DNA of 64,000 nt from JAICSD01 sp963836665. Lineage in GTDB: Bacteria; Acidobacteriota; Vicinamibacteria; Vicinamibacterales; 2-12-FULL-66-21. Shown here piece after piece: positions 18,765-29,257 of the stretch (within the stretch, counting starts at the first letter, position 1; each line of letters opens with the position of its first letter). The DNA lies in the NCBI GenBank assembly GCA_963836665.1, contig CAWIKL010000001.1, forward strand, positions 248,001 to 312,000. The letters run 5' to 3'. Both the position numbers and the translations under genes were made by a program. The notes under the pieces were generated by a model, which ran no database searches, was not told the DNA's origin, and was given only the letters and a program-made list of their open reading frames with translations.

Positions 18765-21420
18765 ATGTCGTCCCCTCCCGCGTCAAGCGAACCGGCCGGC
18801 GCGACGCCGGCGATGCGGCAGTACTTCGACGCGAAGCGCCAGTATCCCGACGCGCTGGTCTTCTTCCGCATGGGCGACTTCTACGAAATGTTCTACGAGG
18901 ACGCGCTGACCGCGGCGCGCGCACTCGAGCTGACGCTGACCTCGCGCTCGAAGGACTCGAGCGGAGGCGCGATCCCGATGTGCGGCGTGCCCTTTCACGC
19001 CGCCGACGCCTATATCGCGCGGCTGGTGCGCAAGGGCTTCCGCGTCGCTGTCGTCGAGCAGGTCGAGGATCCGAAGAAGGCCAAAGGGCTGGTGCGCCGC
19101 GAAGTCGTCCGCGTCGTCTCGCCAGGAACGCTGACCGACGCCGGTTACCTGGACGCGCGCGAGCCGGCGTTCCTCCTTGCGCTCGCGCCGGCGCATCCGG
19201 GCCCGGGCTTGGGCGCGGCGCTGCTCGATCTTTCGACCGGTGAATTCACCGCGGCGGAGTACGCCGGCGACGATGGAGTGACTGCCCTCTGCGACGAACT
19301 GGCCGTGCTGCGGCCGCGTGAGGTACTAGCGCCGATCGGGTTTGAGGCGGCCGCAGCGGTGGTGACCGCGGCGCGGTTGGACGCGCGCGTTACCCGGGCC
19401 GAGCCATGGACGTTCGAGTACCGAGTCGGCGCGGCGGATCCTGCTCGCGCAACTGGACGCGCAGTCGCTGCAGGGCTACGGCCTTGAGGAACGTCGAGCC
19501 GCGGTCTCGGCCGCCGGCGCGCTGGTCCAGTACCTGCGCGACACGCAAAAGGCGGATCTCGCGCACGTCCGCGACGTCTCCTTCCGGACCGGTGCCGACT
19601 GTCTACTGGTCGATCAGACGACACTGCGGAACCTGGAAGTGATCGAAGCGTCTGACGGCGGACGCGCCGGCTCGCTGCTGCACGAGATCGATCGCACGAT
19701 CACGGCGATGGGCGGCCGCCTGCTGCGCGCCTGGCTGCTCCGGCCGTTGATCGCGCTCGAGCGGATCCAGGACCGCCTCGACGCGGTCGAAGACTTCGCC
19801 TTCCGCGCCACCGCGCGCGCCAAACTGCGCGAAACACTGAAAGGGGTCCACGACGTCGAGCGGCTGGTCGCCCGGGCCGCGCTCGCCACCGCTGGGCCTC
19901 GCGACCTCGTGTCGCTCAAGCAGTCGATCGGCGCGGTGCCGCGCGTACGCCTGCTGCTCGACGAGTTCCAGGCGCCGCTCGTCACCAGCCTGGTCGCGGC
20001 GCTCGATGATCTGACCGACGTGCGCGACGCGCTCGAGGCAACGCTGATCGACGAGCCGCCGGCGGTCGCCCGCGACGGCGGCATGATCCGCGACGGCGTC
20101 GATCCGGAGCTCGACGAGTTGCGCGGCATCAGTCGTGGCGGCAAGCAGCGTATTGCCGAGATGGAGGATGCCGAGCGCGCGCGTACCGGCATCGGTTCGC
20201 TCAAGATCCGCTACAACCGGGTGTTCGGCTACTACATCGAAGTCTCGAAATCGAACCTCGGCAGTGTACCGCCCGATTACCATCGCAAGCAGACGATCGC
20301 CGGCGGCGAGCGCTTCATCACGCCGGCGCTCAAGGAGTACGAGGAAAGGGTGCTCGGCGCCGACGAGCGGATCGCCGAGCGCGAAGTGGAGATTTTCGAC
20401 GCGCTCCGCGGTCAGGTGGCCGCCGCGGCGCCACGGATTCAGGACACCGCGCGCGGGCTCGCGGCGCTCGACGTGCTGGCGGGGCTCGCCGAAACGGCGT
20501 CGGTGAACAACTACACCAAGCCGCTGATGCATGGCGGCGACGAGCTCAACGCCACCGACGCACGTCATCCGGTGGTCGAGCGGCACGTCGTCGATGCCTT
20601 CGTCCCCAACGACGTCGCGCTCGACGGCGGCGCGCAGCAGTTGATCATCCTCACCGGCCCCAACATGGGTGGCAAGTCGACCTACCTGCGCCAGTGCGCG
20701 CTGCTCTGCCTGATGGCGCAGGCCGGCTCGTTCGTGCCGGCGCGGACGGCCAAGCTGCCGATCGTCGACCGCCTATTCGCGCGCGTCGGTGCGTCCGACA
20801 ACATCGCGCGGGGCCAGTCGACGTTCATGGTCGAGATGCAGGAAACGGCCAACATCCTGCACGCGGCGACGTCGCGTAGCCTGGTCATCCTGGACGAGAT
20901 CGGTCGCGGCACGGCCACCTTCGACGGTCTGAGCCTGGCCTGGGCGGTGGCTGAGCACCTGGCGTCGAATCCGCGCGCCCGTCCCAAGACCATCTTTGCG
21001 ACGCACTACCACGAGCTGACCGACCTCGCCGACGCGCTTGCGTCGGTCGCCAATTTCCACGTCGTGGTGCGCGAGTGGAAAGACGATCTCGTCCTCCTGC
21101 GCAAGGTGGTGCCGGGCCGCGCCGATCGCAGTTACGGGATCCAAGTCGCGCGGCTTGCCGGTCTGCCGCCCGCCGTCGTCGCTCGTGCGCGCGAGATCCT
21201 CGCCGGGCTCGAGCGCGACGAACTGTCGCGCGGCGGACGGCCGTCGCTCAGTGGCTCACAGGCGGCGGCGCAGCAACAGCTCGGGCTGTTCGCGGTAGCG
21301 GCCGCTGGCGACGACGCGCTGCGGCGCCGCTTGCGCGAGATCGACGTCGACCACTTGACGCCGATGCAGGCGTTGACGCTGCTCGCGGCGCTGAAGGGCG
21401 AGGCGGGCGGCGAGCCGTGA
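18765..21420 (+). CDS. mutS: DNA mismatch repair protein MutS, frameshifted
   Basis: Mismatch-recognition ATPase. Frame 1 (from ATG 18765) covers domain I with the FYE mismatch wedge in MGDFYEMFYEDAL. Near 19,435 the frame moves by +1 and continues without loss: RILLAQLDAQSLQGYGLEERRAAV, then the connector/core (TTLRNLEVIEA), clamp and ATPase domain with Walker A GPNMGGKSTYL, Walker B VILDEIGRGTATFDG and a signature helix. A one-G insertion in GGCGCGGCGGATCC would explain the break. Total length, about 885 codons, is normal. Its TGA overlaps the GTG of the next gene. Confidence 0.9.
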
Positions 21421-24287
21421 CACCGCCGCAACCGTCCAACTTCCCGCGTCTTGGGCGTTGGACGTTGGGCGTTGGTGGGGCCTTGGGCGTCGCGGTGCTG
21501 GCACTTGCCGCGTTGCCGACCGTGGTGCAGGCGGCGACGCGCTACGATCCGCGCCTCAGGTTCAGGACTTTCACGACGGCGCACTTCGACGTCCACGCGC
21601 ACCAGGGCGAGGAGATGCTGGCCGCGCGCCTGACGGCGATCGCCGAGCGCGTGCGCAGCCGTTTCGAGCCGACGCTTGGCCTGCCGCGCGGGCGCGTGCA
21701 GGTGATCCTGGTCGATCAAACCGACATCGCCAACGGCTGGGCGACGCCCTTCCCTTACGATGCGATCGAAATCACCGCTGTGCCGCCGTTTGAGGACGAT
21801 CTGATCGGCAACACCACCGACTGGCTCGAACTGGCGTTCACGCACGAGTACACCCATATCCTGCACCTGGATCGATCGCGGGGGTTCATGAACGGCGTGC
21901 GCCACGTGTTCGGGCGTGCGCCGCTGGTCTTCCCCAACTCGTTTCTGCCGATCTGGCAGATCGAAGGGCTCGCCACCTACGAAGAGAGCCGACAGACCGG
22001 CGAGGGGCGTATCCACGCCGGCGACTTCCGCGCCATCGTCGACAGCGCGGCGCGGCAGCGGCGTTTCGCGACGATCGATCGCGCCGGTGGTGGACTCGAC
22101 GACTGGCCCGCCGGCAACGCGGCCTACGCTTATGGGGCCTATTTTCATCAATATCTCTCCGATCGATACGGGGCTGACCGGCTGGACGCGCTCGCGGACG
22201 CGACGGCGGGCCGGCTGCCGTTGTTCGGCGCCGGCGCTTTCGCTCACGTTTTCGGCAAGCCTCTCGGCGATCTCTGGCGCGAATTCGCAGCCGTGCACCT
22301 GCACGAGGCGCCGCCACCGGGGGCGACCGATACTGCCGCGCGGCGGCTGACCCATGACGGCTTCGTCGTCGACGCTCCCCGGGTGGCGGCGGACGGCCGC
22401 GTCTACTACCGGACGAGCAATGCCGACGGCTTCCCGGCGCTCATGACGATCGACGGCGCATCGGCACGGCGGCTGGCGTGGCGCGTGTTCGGAGATCGCA
22501 CCAGCGTGCACGGCGACTGGGTCGTGTTCGACCAACTCGTGCGCGTCCGCTCAGTCGCGGTGATCGCGGACCTCTACGCCGTGCCGCGCGGCGGGGGCCG
22601 GGTGATCCGCTTGACGCGTGAAGCGCGCGCCGCGGATCCAGATGTCTCGCCCGACGGCCGGCAGATCGCCTGCGTGGTCCTGAGGCCTGGCCGGCGCGCG
22701 CTCGCGCTGCTCGACTTCGACCCGCGCGGCGCCCCGGCTGCGCTGCGCGTGCTCGTCGACGACCCGCAATCCGACTACAGCGGTCCGCGCTGGTCGCCCG
22801 ACGGCACGCAGATCGTGGCGGAGCGCCGGACTGCCGGCGTCTACCAACTGGTCATTATCGACGCTGTGCACGGCTCGGTCCGTCCGCTGGTCAGCCGCGG
22901 TCACGCCCGTGTCGTCACGCCGGTGTGGATGCCGGACGGCGCCACCATCCTCTTCGCCGCCGATCCTGGCGACGAGCCGTTCAATATCTTCGCAATCGAC
23001 GTGAAGAACGGCGTGGTGCGCCAGGTCACCGATTCCGCGTCTGGCGCGCGGTCTCCGGAGGTGGCCCCTGACGGTTCTCTCGTCTACGTCGGCTATTCGG
23101 CCGACGGGTATGATCTCTATTCACTCCCACCGGCCGTCGTCTCCCGGTTGCTCGGGGATTCGCCGCCGTTGGTGGGAGAGCCCGAGCCTGCCGTCGGCCA
23201 GGATTCGACCGTCGAGCGCGTCGCCAGCCTGCAGTCTGGGACTTCCTATCGGCCGCTTCGCACGCTGGCGCCGACGTACTGGCAGCCCGTTGTCGAGACG
23301 AATGCCGGTGAGACGCTGATCGGCGCCGGCACCGCCATGGCGGACGCACTCGGCCGCCACGCTTATGCGGCGAGCGCGGCATGGAGCGCGGCGCGGGTGC
23401 GGCCCAACTGGAACGTTTCCTATGCCTATGACCGCTGGCGTCCGACGCTCGTGGCCCGCTACAGCGACGATACAGATCCGATTGGCGGCGGCGAGGCGCG
23501 CAGCCGGGAGCTGTTCGCGGGCGCGCTCCTGGCATTTCGGCAGTTTCGATGGAGCCAGACGTTGCTCGCGGGATTCGACGCCGAGCGCGATACCGCGTCG
23601 TGCGCGACGGCGTGCCGCGCCGGCGCGCGCGACTTGCGTTCGCTTCGCGGCGGCTGGCTGTTCGACAGCCGGCGCGTGTTCGGCTACTCAATCAGTCCTG
23701 AAGAAGGAGCCGCCGTCGAAGTGGCGGTCGAAGGCAGTCGCGGCGCGCGCGGCAGTGACGTCGCTGCCGCGACCGGCGTCCTCGACGTCCGCGTCTTTCA
23801 GCGCGTCCTGGCGCGTCACACAGTGCTGGCGCTGCGCGCCGCGGCGGCCGTCAGCGGCGGAGACGCCGCGGCGCAGCGAATCTTCGCGGTGGGCGGGCCC
23901 GGACCATCCGAGTTGCTCTTCGACTTTGGCCGCGACACCATCGGCCTGCTGCGCGGCTTCGATCCGGAAGACATCGTCGGCAGCCGCGCCGCTGTCGTCA
24001 ACGCTGACCTGCGTTTTCCGTTGCTGCGCGTCCAGCGCGGATCGGGCACGTGGCCGATCTTCATCCGTTCGCTGCATGGCGCGGCGTTCGTCGACGCCGG
24101 CAACGCCTGGGACGCGTCGTTGCGGGCCGCGGACATACGCTCTGCCGTCGGCGGCGAACTGTCGAGCGATGCCGTCTTCGTCTACTCGTTCCCGCTGACG
24201 ATCGCCGCCGGCGCGGCGTGGACGCACGATCCAGTCACGGGGCGCGATCGCGCAGCGTTCTTCGCGCGTTTCGGATATGCCTTCTAG
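21417..24287 (+). CDS. HExxH metallopeptidase - PD40 propeller - surface-antigen barrel fusion
   Basis: A 956-residue three-part envelope protein. After an N-terminal hydrophobic signal segment (~15-38) comes a gluzincin-like peptidase domain with HEYTH at 143-147 and a downstream IWQIEGLATYEE helix (Glu183 the likely third zinc ligand). The middle is a TolB/PD40 beta-propeller (LTREARAADPDVSPDGRQIA, PRWSPDGTQIVAERR, VTPVWMPDGATILF, SPEVAPDGSLVYVG). The last ~300 residues resemble the BamA/D15 surface-antigen barrel, with QRIFAVGGPGPSELLFDFG, LLRGFDPEDIVGSRAAVVNADLRFPL and a terminal aromatic FARFGYAF. GTG 21417 overlaps the mutS stop (GTGA). Confidence 0.8.
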   Translation: MTPPQPSNFPRLGRWTLGVGGALGVAVLALAALPTVVQAATRYDPRLRFRTFTTAHFDVHAHQGEEMLAARLTAIAERVRSRFEPTLGLPRGRVQVILVDQTDIANGWATPFPYDAIEITAVPPFEDDLIGNTTDWLELAFTHEYTHILHLDRSRGFMNGVRHVFGRAPLVFPNSFLPIWQIEGLATYEESRQTGEGRIHAGDFRAIVDSAARQRRFATIDRAGGGLDDWPAGNAAYAYGAYFHQYLSDRYGADRLDALADATAGRLPLFGAGAFAHVFGKPLGDLWREFAAVHLHEAPPPGATDTAARRLTHDGFVVDAPRVAADGRVYYRTSNADGFPALMTIDGASARRLAWRVFGDRTSVHGDWVVFDQLVRVRSVAVIADLYAVPRGGGRVIRLTREARAADPDVSPDGRQIACVVLRPGRRALALLDFDPRGAPAALRVLVDDPQSDYSGPRWSPDGTQIVAERRTAGVYQLVIIDAVHGSVRPLVSRGHARVVTPVWMPDGATILFAADPGDEPFNIFAIDVKNGVVRQVTDSASGARSPEVAPDGSLVYVGYSADGYDLYSLPPAVVSRLLGDSPPLVGEPEPAVGQDSTVERVASLQSGTSYRPLRTLAPTYWQPVVETNAGETLIGAGTAMADALGRHAYAASAAWSAARVRPNWNVSYAYDRWRPTLVARYSDDTDPIGGGEARSRELFAGALLAFRQFRWSQTLLAGFDAERDTASCATACRAGARDLRSLRGGWLFDSRRVFGYSISPEEGAAVEVAVEGSRGARGSDVAAATGVLDVRVFQRVLARHTVLALRAAAAVSGGDAAAQRIFAVGGPGPSELLFDFGRDTIGLLRGFDPEDIVGSRAAVVNADLRFPLLRVQRGSGTWPIFIRSLHGAAFVDAGNAWDASLRAADIRSAVGGELSSDAVFVYSFPLTIAAGAAWTHDPVTGRDRAAFFARFGYAF

Positions 24288-24303
24288 TAGAATAACGGCA
24301 CGC

Positions 24304-25374
24304 ATGAAGACGAAGTCCCGTTTTCTTCGCGCGCCCGTCGAACCGTTCGTGGTCCAGCCCGATGGCGCGGCCGACGATCTCCTGGCGCGCATGGAGCGCA
24401 TTTCGTTTCAGGGGCGCAATCTCGCTACGGCGCGGCGCATCTGGGAAAAGATGCTGGGCGGCGACTGCACGATCTTCATGGGCATGGCGGGCGCGCTCAG
24501 TGCTGGCGGACTGCGCCTGATCGTCAGCCACCTGATTGCCCGGCGCTACCTCGACTGTCTCGTCTCAACGGGGGCGAATCTTTACCACGACCTGCACGAG
24601 ACGCGCGGCCGGCACCACTACCTCGGCTCGCCGCACGAAGACGACGCCGCGCTGCAGGCCGAGCACATCGATCGTGTCTATGACACGTACGCGCGCGAAG
24701 AGGAGTTCTGCGACAACGACGAGTGGATCGCGTCGTTCGCGTTGACCCTGGAGCGGCGCGCCTACAGCTCGCGCGAGTTTCTCTACAAGCTCGGCGAGCA
24801 TCTGTGGAAGGAGACTGGCCGGGACGGTATCCTGACCGCGGCCTACCGGGCCAACGTGCCGATCTTCTGTCCGGCAATCGCCGACTCGTCCATTGGGATG
24901 GGGCTCTCGCAGGCCCGCCACCGCGACCGGACGGCCGGCGTCATCGACGTCATTGCCGATATCGTCGAGTCGGCCAACATCGTGATCCGCCATCCGCGTA
25001 CGGCCTCAGTCGTGCTCGGGGGGGGGACGCCCAAGAATTTCATCAACCAGGCAAGCGTCCAGGCCGAGTTTTTCGACGACCGGATCGGGGGGCACCGTTT
25101 CGCGCTCCAGATCGTCACCGACGTGCCGCATTTCGGCGGAGCGTCCGGCTCCAGTCTCGAAGAGGCGCGGAGCTGGGGCAAGCTGGCGACCGACGCCGAG
25201 CAGGTCACCGTCCACGCCGACGCGACGATCGCGTTGCCGCTTCTGGTGAGCGCGTTGAGCGTGTCGGGCGCGCAGGCGCTTGCCGCCAGGGCACCGATGC
25301 GTTTCGAGCCGTCCGGTCCGGTGATGTCGATCAACGGCCGGCCGCTGCCGGAATCGCAGTTCGAGGCGCGCTGA
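24304..25374 (+). CDS. Deoxyhypusine-synthase-like protein, probable polyamine enzyme
   Basis: A 356-residue member of the deoxyhypusine synthase family. NAD-binding features (MGMAGALSAGGLR, STGANLYHD), the VVLGGGTPKNFINQ block and EEARSWGKLATDAEQV are present; the Lys in SWGK aligns with the catalytic Lys329 of human DHS that forms the enamine with the butylamine group. Bacteria have no eIF5A, so such proteins are thought to act on small amines, some as homospermidine synthases. The adjacent agmatinase, 4 bp downstream, would supply putrescine and supports that role. His288 of the eukaryotic enzyme is not conserved (KNFINQ here). Confidence 0.85.
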   Translation: MKTKSRFLRAPVEPFVVQPDGAADDLLARMERISFQGRNLATARRIWEKMLGGDCTIFMGMAGALSAGGLRLIVSHLIARRYLDCLVSTGANLYHDLHETRGRHHYLGSPHEDDAALQAEHIDRVYDTYAREEEFCDNDEWIASFALTLERRAYSSREFLYKLGEHLWKETGRDGILTAAYRANVPIFCPAIADSSIGMGLSQARHRDRTAGVIDVIADIVESANIVIRHPRTASVVLGGGTPKNFINQASVQAEFFDDRIGGHRFALQIVTDVPHFGGASGSSLEEARSWGKLATDAEQVTVHADATIALPLLVSALSVSGAQALAARAPMRFEPSGPVMSINGRPLPESQFEAR

Positions 25375-25378
25375 CTGT

Positions 25379-26287
25379 ATGGATTTTCCGTTTCAGTACG
25401 ATCACGTCGAGGCGCTGGTGTTCGGCGGCACGCTGCCGACGCGCCGATCATTCGATGACTCGAGCGTCGTCATCCTTCCCGTGCCTGTCGATCGCACGAC
25501 GTCTTATGTCGGCGGCACGCGCAACGGGCCGCACGAGATCCTGCAGGCCTCCTCACACATGGAGTTGTGGGATGAGGAGATGCGGGTCGACGTACACGGC
25601 GTCGGTATCTTCACGCTGCCCGAGATGGAACTTCCCTTCGGTGAGATGGCGGCGGTTGTCGACGAGATCGAGCGCGTCGCCTACGAAATCGTCGGACGCG
25701 ACAAGTTCCTGGTCACCCTCGGTGGCGAGCACTCGATCACGCCGGCGCTGGTGTCGGCCGTGTCACGCAAGTACAGCGACCTGAGTGTTCTGCAAATCGA
25801 CGCACACGCCGACATGCGCGACGCCTATATGGGCACGCCGCACAACCATGCCTGCGCGATGCGACGGTCGCTCGAGCACGCGCGCCTCACCCAGGTCGGC
25901 ATCCGCAGCCTCTCGACCGAGGAGGCGGAGGTCCTGCCGCGGCTCAACACGCAGGTCTTCTACGACTTCGACATGCGCCGCGACCCGAAGTGGATCGACG
26001 CCGTCGTCGAGTCGCTCGGACCCCATGTCTACGTCACCATCGACGTTGACGGCCTGGATCCGTCGATCATGCCGGCGACCGGTACGCCGGAGCCCGGTGG
26101 ACTCTCATGGCAGGAGATCACGGCGCTGCTCCGCGCGACCGCGCAGCGCCGCACGATCGTCTCGGCCGACGTCGTCGAGCTGAGTCCGATTCCCGGCCTG
26201 GTCGCGCCCAGCTTTTTATGCGCGAAGTTGCTCTACAAACTTCTGACTTACCGCTTCGCCGCCGACTCTCGCGCCAGGCGCTTATAG
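25379..26287 (+). CDS. speB: Agmatinase (ureohydrolase)
   Basis: Mn-dependent hydrolase of the arginase/agmatinase family, 302 residues. The metal-binding motifs are all present: GGEHSITPAL, DAHADMRDAY and TIDVDGLDPS, followed by ATGTPEPGGLSW. It should release urea from agmatine (or an agmatine derivative) to give putrescine. Separation of 4 bp from the deoxyhypusine-synthase-like gene indicates a two-gene polyamine operon. Confidence 0.92.
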   Translation: MDFPFQYDHVEALVFGGTLPTRRSFDDSSVVILPVPVDRTTSYVGGTRNGPHEILQASSHMELWDEEMRVDVHGVGIFTLPEMELPFGEMAAVVDEIERVAYEIVGRDKFLVTLGGEHSITPALVSAVSRKYSDLSVLQIDAHADMRDAYMGTPHNHACAMRRSLEHARLTQVGIRSLSTEEAEVLPRLNTQVFYDFDMRRDPKWIDAVVESLGPHVYVTIDVDGLDPSIMPATGTPEPGGLSWQEITALLRATAQRRTIVSADVVELSPIPGLVAPSFLCAKLLYKLLTYRFAADSRARRL

Positions 26288-26336
26288 CCGCCGCGCAGCC
26301 GTGCGCAGGTGTGTAAACCGTCTAGCCAGCGCGGTT

Positions 26337-26351
26337 GTATACCTCGTATAC
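26337..26351. promoter_or_regulatory. Palindromic operator A (GTATAC-N3-GTATAC)
   Basis: GTATACCTCGTATAC is a 15-bp palindromic site. It overlaps a TATACT -10-like hexamer (26347-26352) that lies 7 nt before the preferred GTG start of the TPR/sigma-54 activator. Three relatives with the core ATAC-N3-GTAT lie at 29256, 29287 and 29900. The position suggests autoregulation. Confidence 0.5.
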
Positions 26352-26359
26352 TGCCGCGC

Positions 26360-29257
26360 GTGGTGCTAGCCGACACCCTGGCGCAAGCGACGGACGCGCT
26401 CCGGCAAGGGCGGGGTGCGGACGCCGCAACACTGCTCGTCCGCGCCCTCAAGGTTCCCGGCCTCGCCCGCGATGAAGCGATACAGATCCGCTGCGCGCTC
26501 GCCGAAGCCTGGCTCCAGCAGGACGATATGCGCCAGGCGGGGGAAGCGTTGGGCGCGCCGCCCGAGGAGCGCGAGCGGCTGCATCCGTTGCGGCTGTCCG
26601 ACCTGTGGCGCCTGCATGCGCGTCTGGCCATGGCCCGCGGCGAGCCCTCGCGCGCGATCGCACTGCTCGGCCGCGCCCTGAAACAGGCGGAGCGGGCGCA
26701 CGATTCGCGGGCCATCGGCCTGACCCACTACGAGCTCGGTCTGTGCTATCGCCACGTCGGCGACACGGCTATCGTCCGCGAGCACATCTCACAGGCGGCT
26801 TCAGCGCTGCACGCGGCCGGCGATCAGCGCAACCTCGCGCTCGTGCACTCGCTCAGCGGCGTGTCGCTGGCGCAGGAAGGGCGTCTCGACGAGGCCATGG
26901 CGGCGCTGCGCCAAGCGGAGCGGCTAGCGCTGATGGTCCGCGCCGGCGATGTCGTCGCGACGGTCAGCGGCAACCTGGCCAACGTGGCGATGATGCAGCA
27001 CCGGCACGACCAGGCGCTGGCATTGGCCGAGCGCAGCGTCGCGCTGCAGGAGGAATCCGGCACGCCGCACGGCCTGGGCATCGCGCTGGCGTCGCTTGGC
27101 CAGATCAGCGTGCGGCTCGGCAACCTGCGGCGCGCCGAGCAGGCCCTGAACCGCGCCCTCGACGTGCGCAGCCCGATGCAGTTCATGCGCGAGACGACCG
27201 GCGCGGTCTTCGACACGCTGGCGCAGATTCACCTGATCCGGGGGGAGTACGACGACGCCAGCCGGTGTCTGCAGCGATCGCGCGAAGCCTACGGTGATGC
27301 CAGCCGTTGGTACCATTGGTCGGTGCGCGCGCTCGAAGCCCGCGTCGCCCTGCGGCGGGGCGAGGCGGTGCAAGCGCTGGCCGTGGCTGTCGAGATCGCC
27401 CGCGCCCACGACGCTCCGCCGGCCTACGTCACGCAGGCGGAACTCATCGCGGTGGAGGCGCTCCTCGCCCAAGGGCGTGTGGCCGATGCGGAGGGGCAGC
27501 TCCACGCGGCTGGCGCGAAGCTGCCGGTCACGGGGATGAGCGGTACGTGGGGCGAATTCCTCCGTTTGCGTGGCCGGGTGCACGCGATGACGCGGCGTCC
27601 GACGGAGGCGTACCACGACTTTGGACAGAGCGTCAGCGTCTTCGAGCTGCTCGGCGAGCGCTATCAGGCCGCGCTCAGTTATCGCGAGCTGGGCAAGCTT
27701 GCCGGCTCTGCCGGAGCACGCTCGCGAGCCGGACGTTATCTCGCGGATGCGATTGCGATTTTCGAGTCGCTCGATGCGCGCCCGGATCTAGATGACACCC
27801 GCGCGGCGATTGGGGCCCTCCCCTCTGTCGCGACTGGCGCGTTCCTGGGCGCCGGCCCCGACGGCGACGCTGCCGTTGTCCGCCGCATCGTCGACGCCGC
27901 CGTCACTCCGGCGCTGCTCGCCAAGGAAGGGGCCACGGCGCTGCTCGAGGCGTGCGACGGGCAGGCCGCGGTGATTTTCACCCGCGGGCGTCGCGCCGAA
28001 GTGAGCGTCACGGCCGCGGCAGGCTGCGATCTCGACGCCGCACGCGCCATCGCCTCCGCGGCCGCGCGGACGCCAGTGACGCCGTCGGCCCCCCTGCTCA
28101 TCGTGGACACCATCGGCAGGGACGGCGGCGTCGATCGGTTCGCTGTCGTCTCGTCAAGCCGCCCGTTCGCGGTGCCCACCATCCAGCGGTTCCGCACGCT
28201 CTGCGCGGTGCTCCGCCAGGGTTTCGAGCTCTGCTCCGCGCGCGAACGTCCGGTCGAGCCGGCTGCCGGCACCGTGGAGCGCTCGCTAGAGCCGCTGCTG
28301 CCGGGGTTCGTGTGTGCCAGCGCCGCCATGCAGCGCGTCGCCGACCAGATCCAGCGGCTGCAAGGCTCCGACCTGACGGTATTGATCACGGGCGAGTCCG
28401 GAACGGGGAAGGATCTGGTCGCGCGGGCCATTCACGCTGGTTCGCCACGCGGCCGCGCAACCTATCTTCCCTACAACTGCACGAGCGCGACCCGGGAGCT
28501 CGCTGACAGCCAGCTGTTCGGCCACCGCCGCGGCAGTTTCACTGGCGCCGTCGCCGATCAGCCCGGTGTCATCCGCAGCGCCATAGGCGGGACCATCTTT
28601 CTCGACGAAATCGGCGACCTGCCGCTCGACGTGCAGCCGAAGCTTCTCCGCTTTCTCGAGCAGGGTGAGATCCTGCCGGTCGGAGAGACGCGTCCGATGC
28701 GCGTCGACGTGCGCGTCGTCGCCGCGACCAATGCCGACCTGGAACAGCGGGTCGTCGAGGGAAAATTTCGAGAGGATCTCTTCTACCGGCTGAGTGTCAT
28801 CCGGATTCACGTGCCTCCTCTGCGGGACCGGCGCGAGGAGATCCCGCACTTGAGCACGTTTTTCCTGCGCGAGGCCTCCGAGCGCCTCGGCAAGCCCGAT
28901 GTGCGGCTCAGCGCGGATACGCTGGACCTGTTCGACGCGTTCAGCTGGCCCGGTAACGTTCGCCAGCTTCGCAACGAAATCCATCGCGCGGTCGCTATGG
29001 CGGCGCCCGCCGGCACCGTCACCCCGGAACTGCTCTCACCGGTCTTTGCCGGCGGCGACGGTACGCCGACGCCGCGCCGGGCGCGCAACGTGACTCTCGC
29101 GGCGGCCGTCGAGGGGCTCGAACGGGAGATGATCGAGGGGGCGCTCCAACGCGCCGGCGGCAACATTTCGCAGACGGCCCGCGCGCTCGGATTGACCCGG
29201 CGCGGGCTGTACTTGAAGCTCGATCGACTCGGTATCAGTGCCGATACCCGTGCCTGA
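26360..29257 (+). CDS. TPR-domain sigma-54-dependent transcriptional activator
   Basis: About 965 residues: an N-terminal TPR solenoid (many ~35-40-residue helix pairs, e.g. THYELGLCYRHVGD, ATVSGNLANVAMMQHRHDQALALAERSVA), a degenerate GAF-like region, then a sigma-54 AAA+ domain. The latter has Walker A GESGTGKD, the sigma-contact loop GSFTGA (usual GAFTGA with A to S) and Walker B FLDEIGDL, and ends in a Fis-type HTH (ISQTARALGLTRRGLYLKL). The TPRs replace a receiver domain, so the signal is probably a protein or peptide. GTG 26360 is preferred because operator A and a -10 box sit just upstream; GTG 26309 is an in-frame alternative. Confidence 0.88.
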   Translation: MVLADTLAQATDALRQGRGADAATLLVRALKVPGLARDEAIQIRCALAEAWLQQDDMRQAGEALGAPPEERERLHPLRLSDLWRLHARLAMARGEPSRAIALLGRALKQAERAHDSRAIGLTHYELGLCYRHVGDTAIVREHISQAASALHAAGDQRNLALVHSLSGVSLAQEGRLDEAMAALRQAERLALMVRAGDVVATVSGNLANVAMMQHRHDQALALAERSVALQEESGTPHGLGIALASLGQISVRLGNLRRAEQALNRALDVRSPMQFMRETTGAVFDTLAQIHLIRGEYDDASRCLQRSREAYGDASRWYHWSVRALEARVALRRGEAVQALAVAVEIARAHDAPPAYVTQAELIAVEALLAQGRVADAEGQLHAAGAKLPVTGMSGTWGEFLRLRGRVHAMTRRPTEAYHDFGQSVSVFELLGERYQAALSYRELGKLAGSAGARSRAGRYLADAIAIFESLDARPDLDDTRAAIGALPSVATGAFLGAGPDGDAAVVRRIVDAAVTPALLAKEGATALLEACDGQAAVIFTRGRRAEVSVTAAAGCDLDAARAIASAAARTPVTPSAPLLIVDTIGRDGGVDRFAVVSSSRPFAVPTIQRFRTLCAVLRQGFELCSARERPVEPAAGTVERSLEPLLPGFVCASAAMQRVADQIQRLQGSDLTVLITGESGTGKDLVARAIHAGSPRGRATYLPYNCTSATRELADSQLFGHRRGSFTGAVADQPGVIRSAIGGTIFLDEIGDLPLDVQPKLLRFLEQGEILPVGETRPMRVDVRVVAATNADLEQRVVEGKFREDLFYRLSVIRIHVPPLRDRREEIPHLSTFFLREASERLGKPDVRLSADTLDLFDAFSWPGNVRQLRNEIHRAVAMAAPAGTVTPELLSPVFAGGDGTPTPRRARNVTLAAAVEGLEREMIEGALQRAGGNISQTARALGLTRRGLYLKLDRLGISADTRA

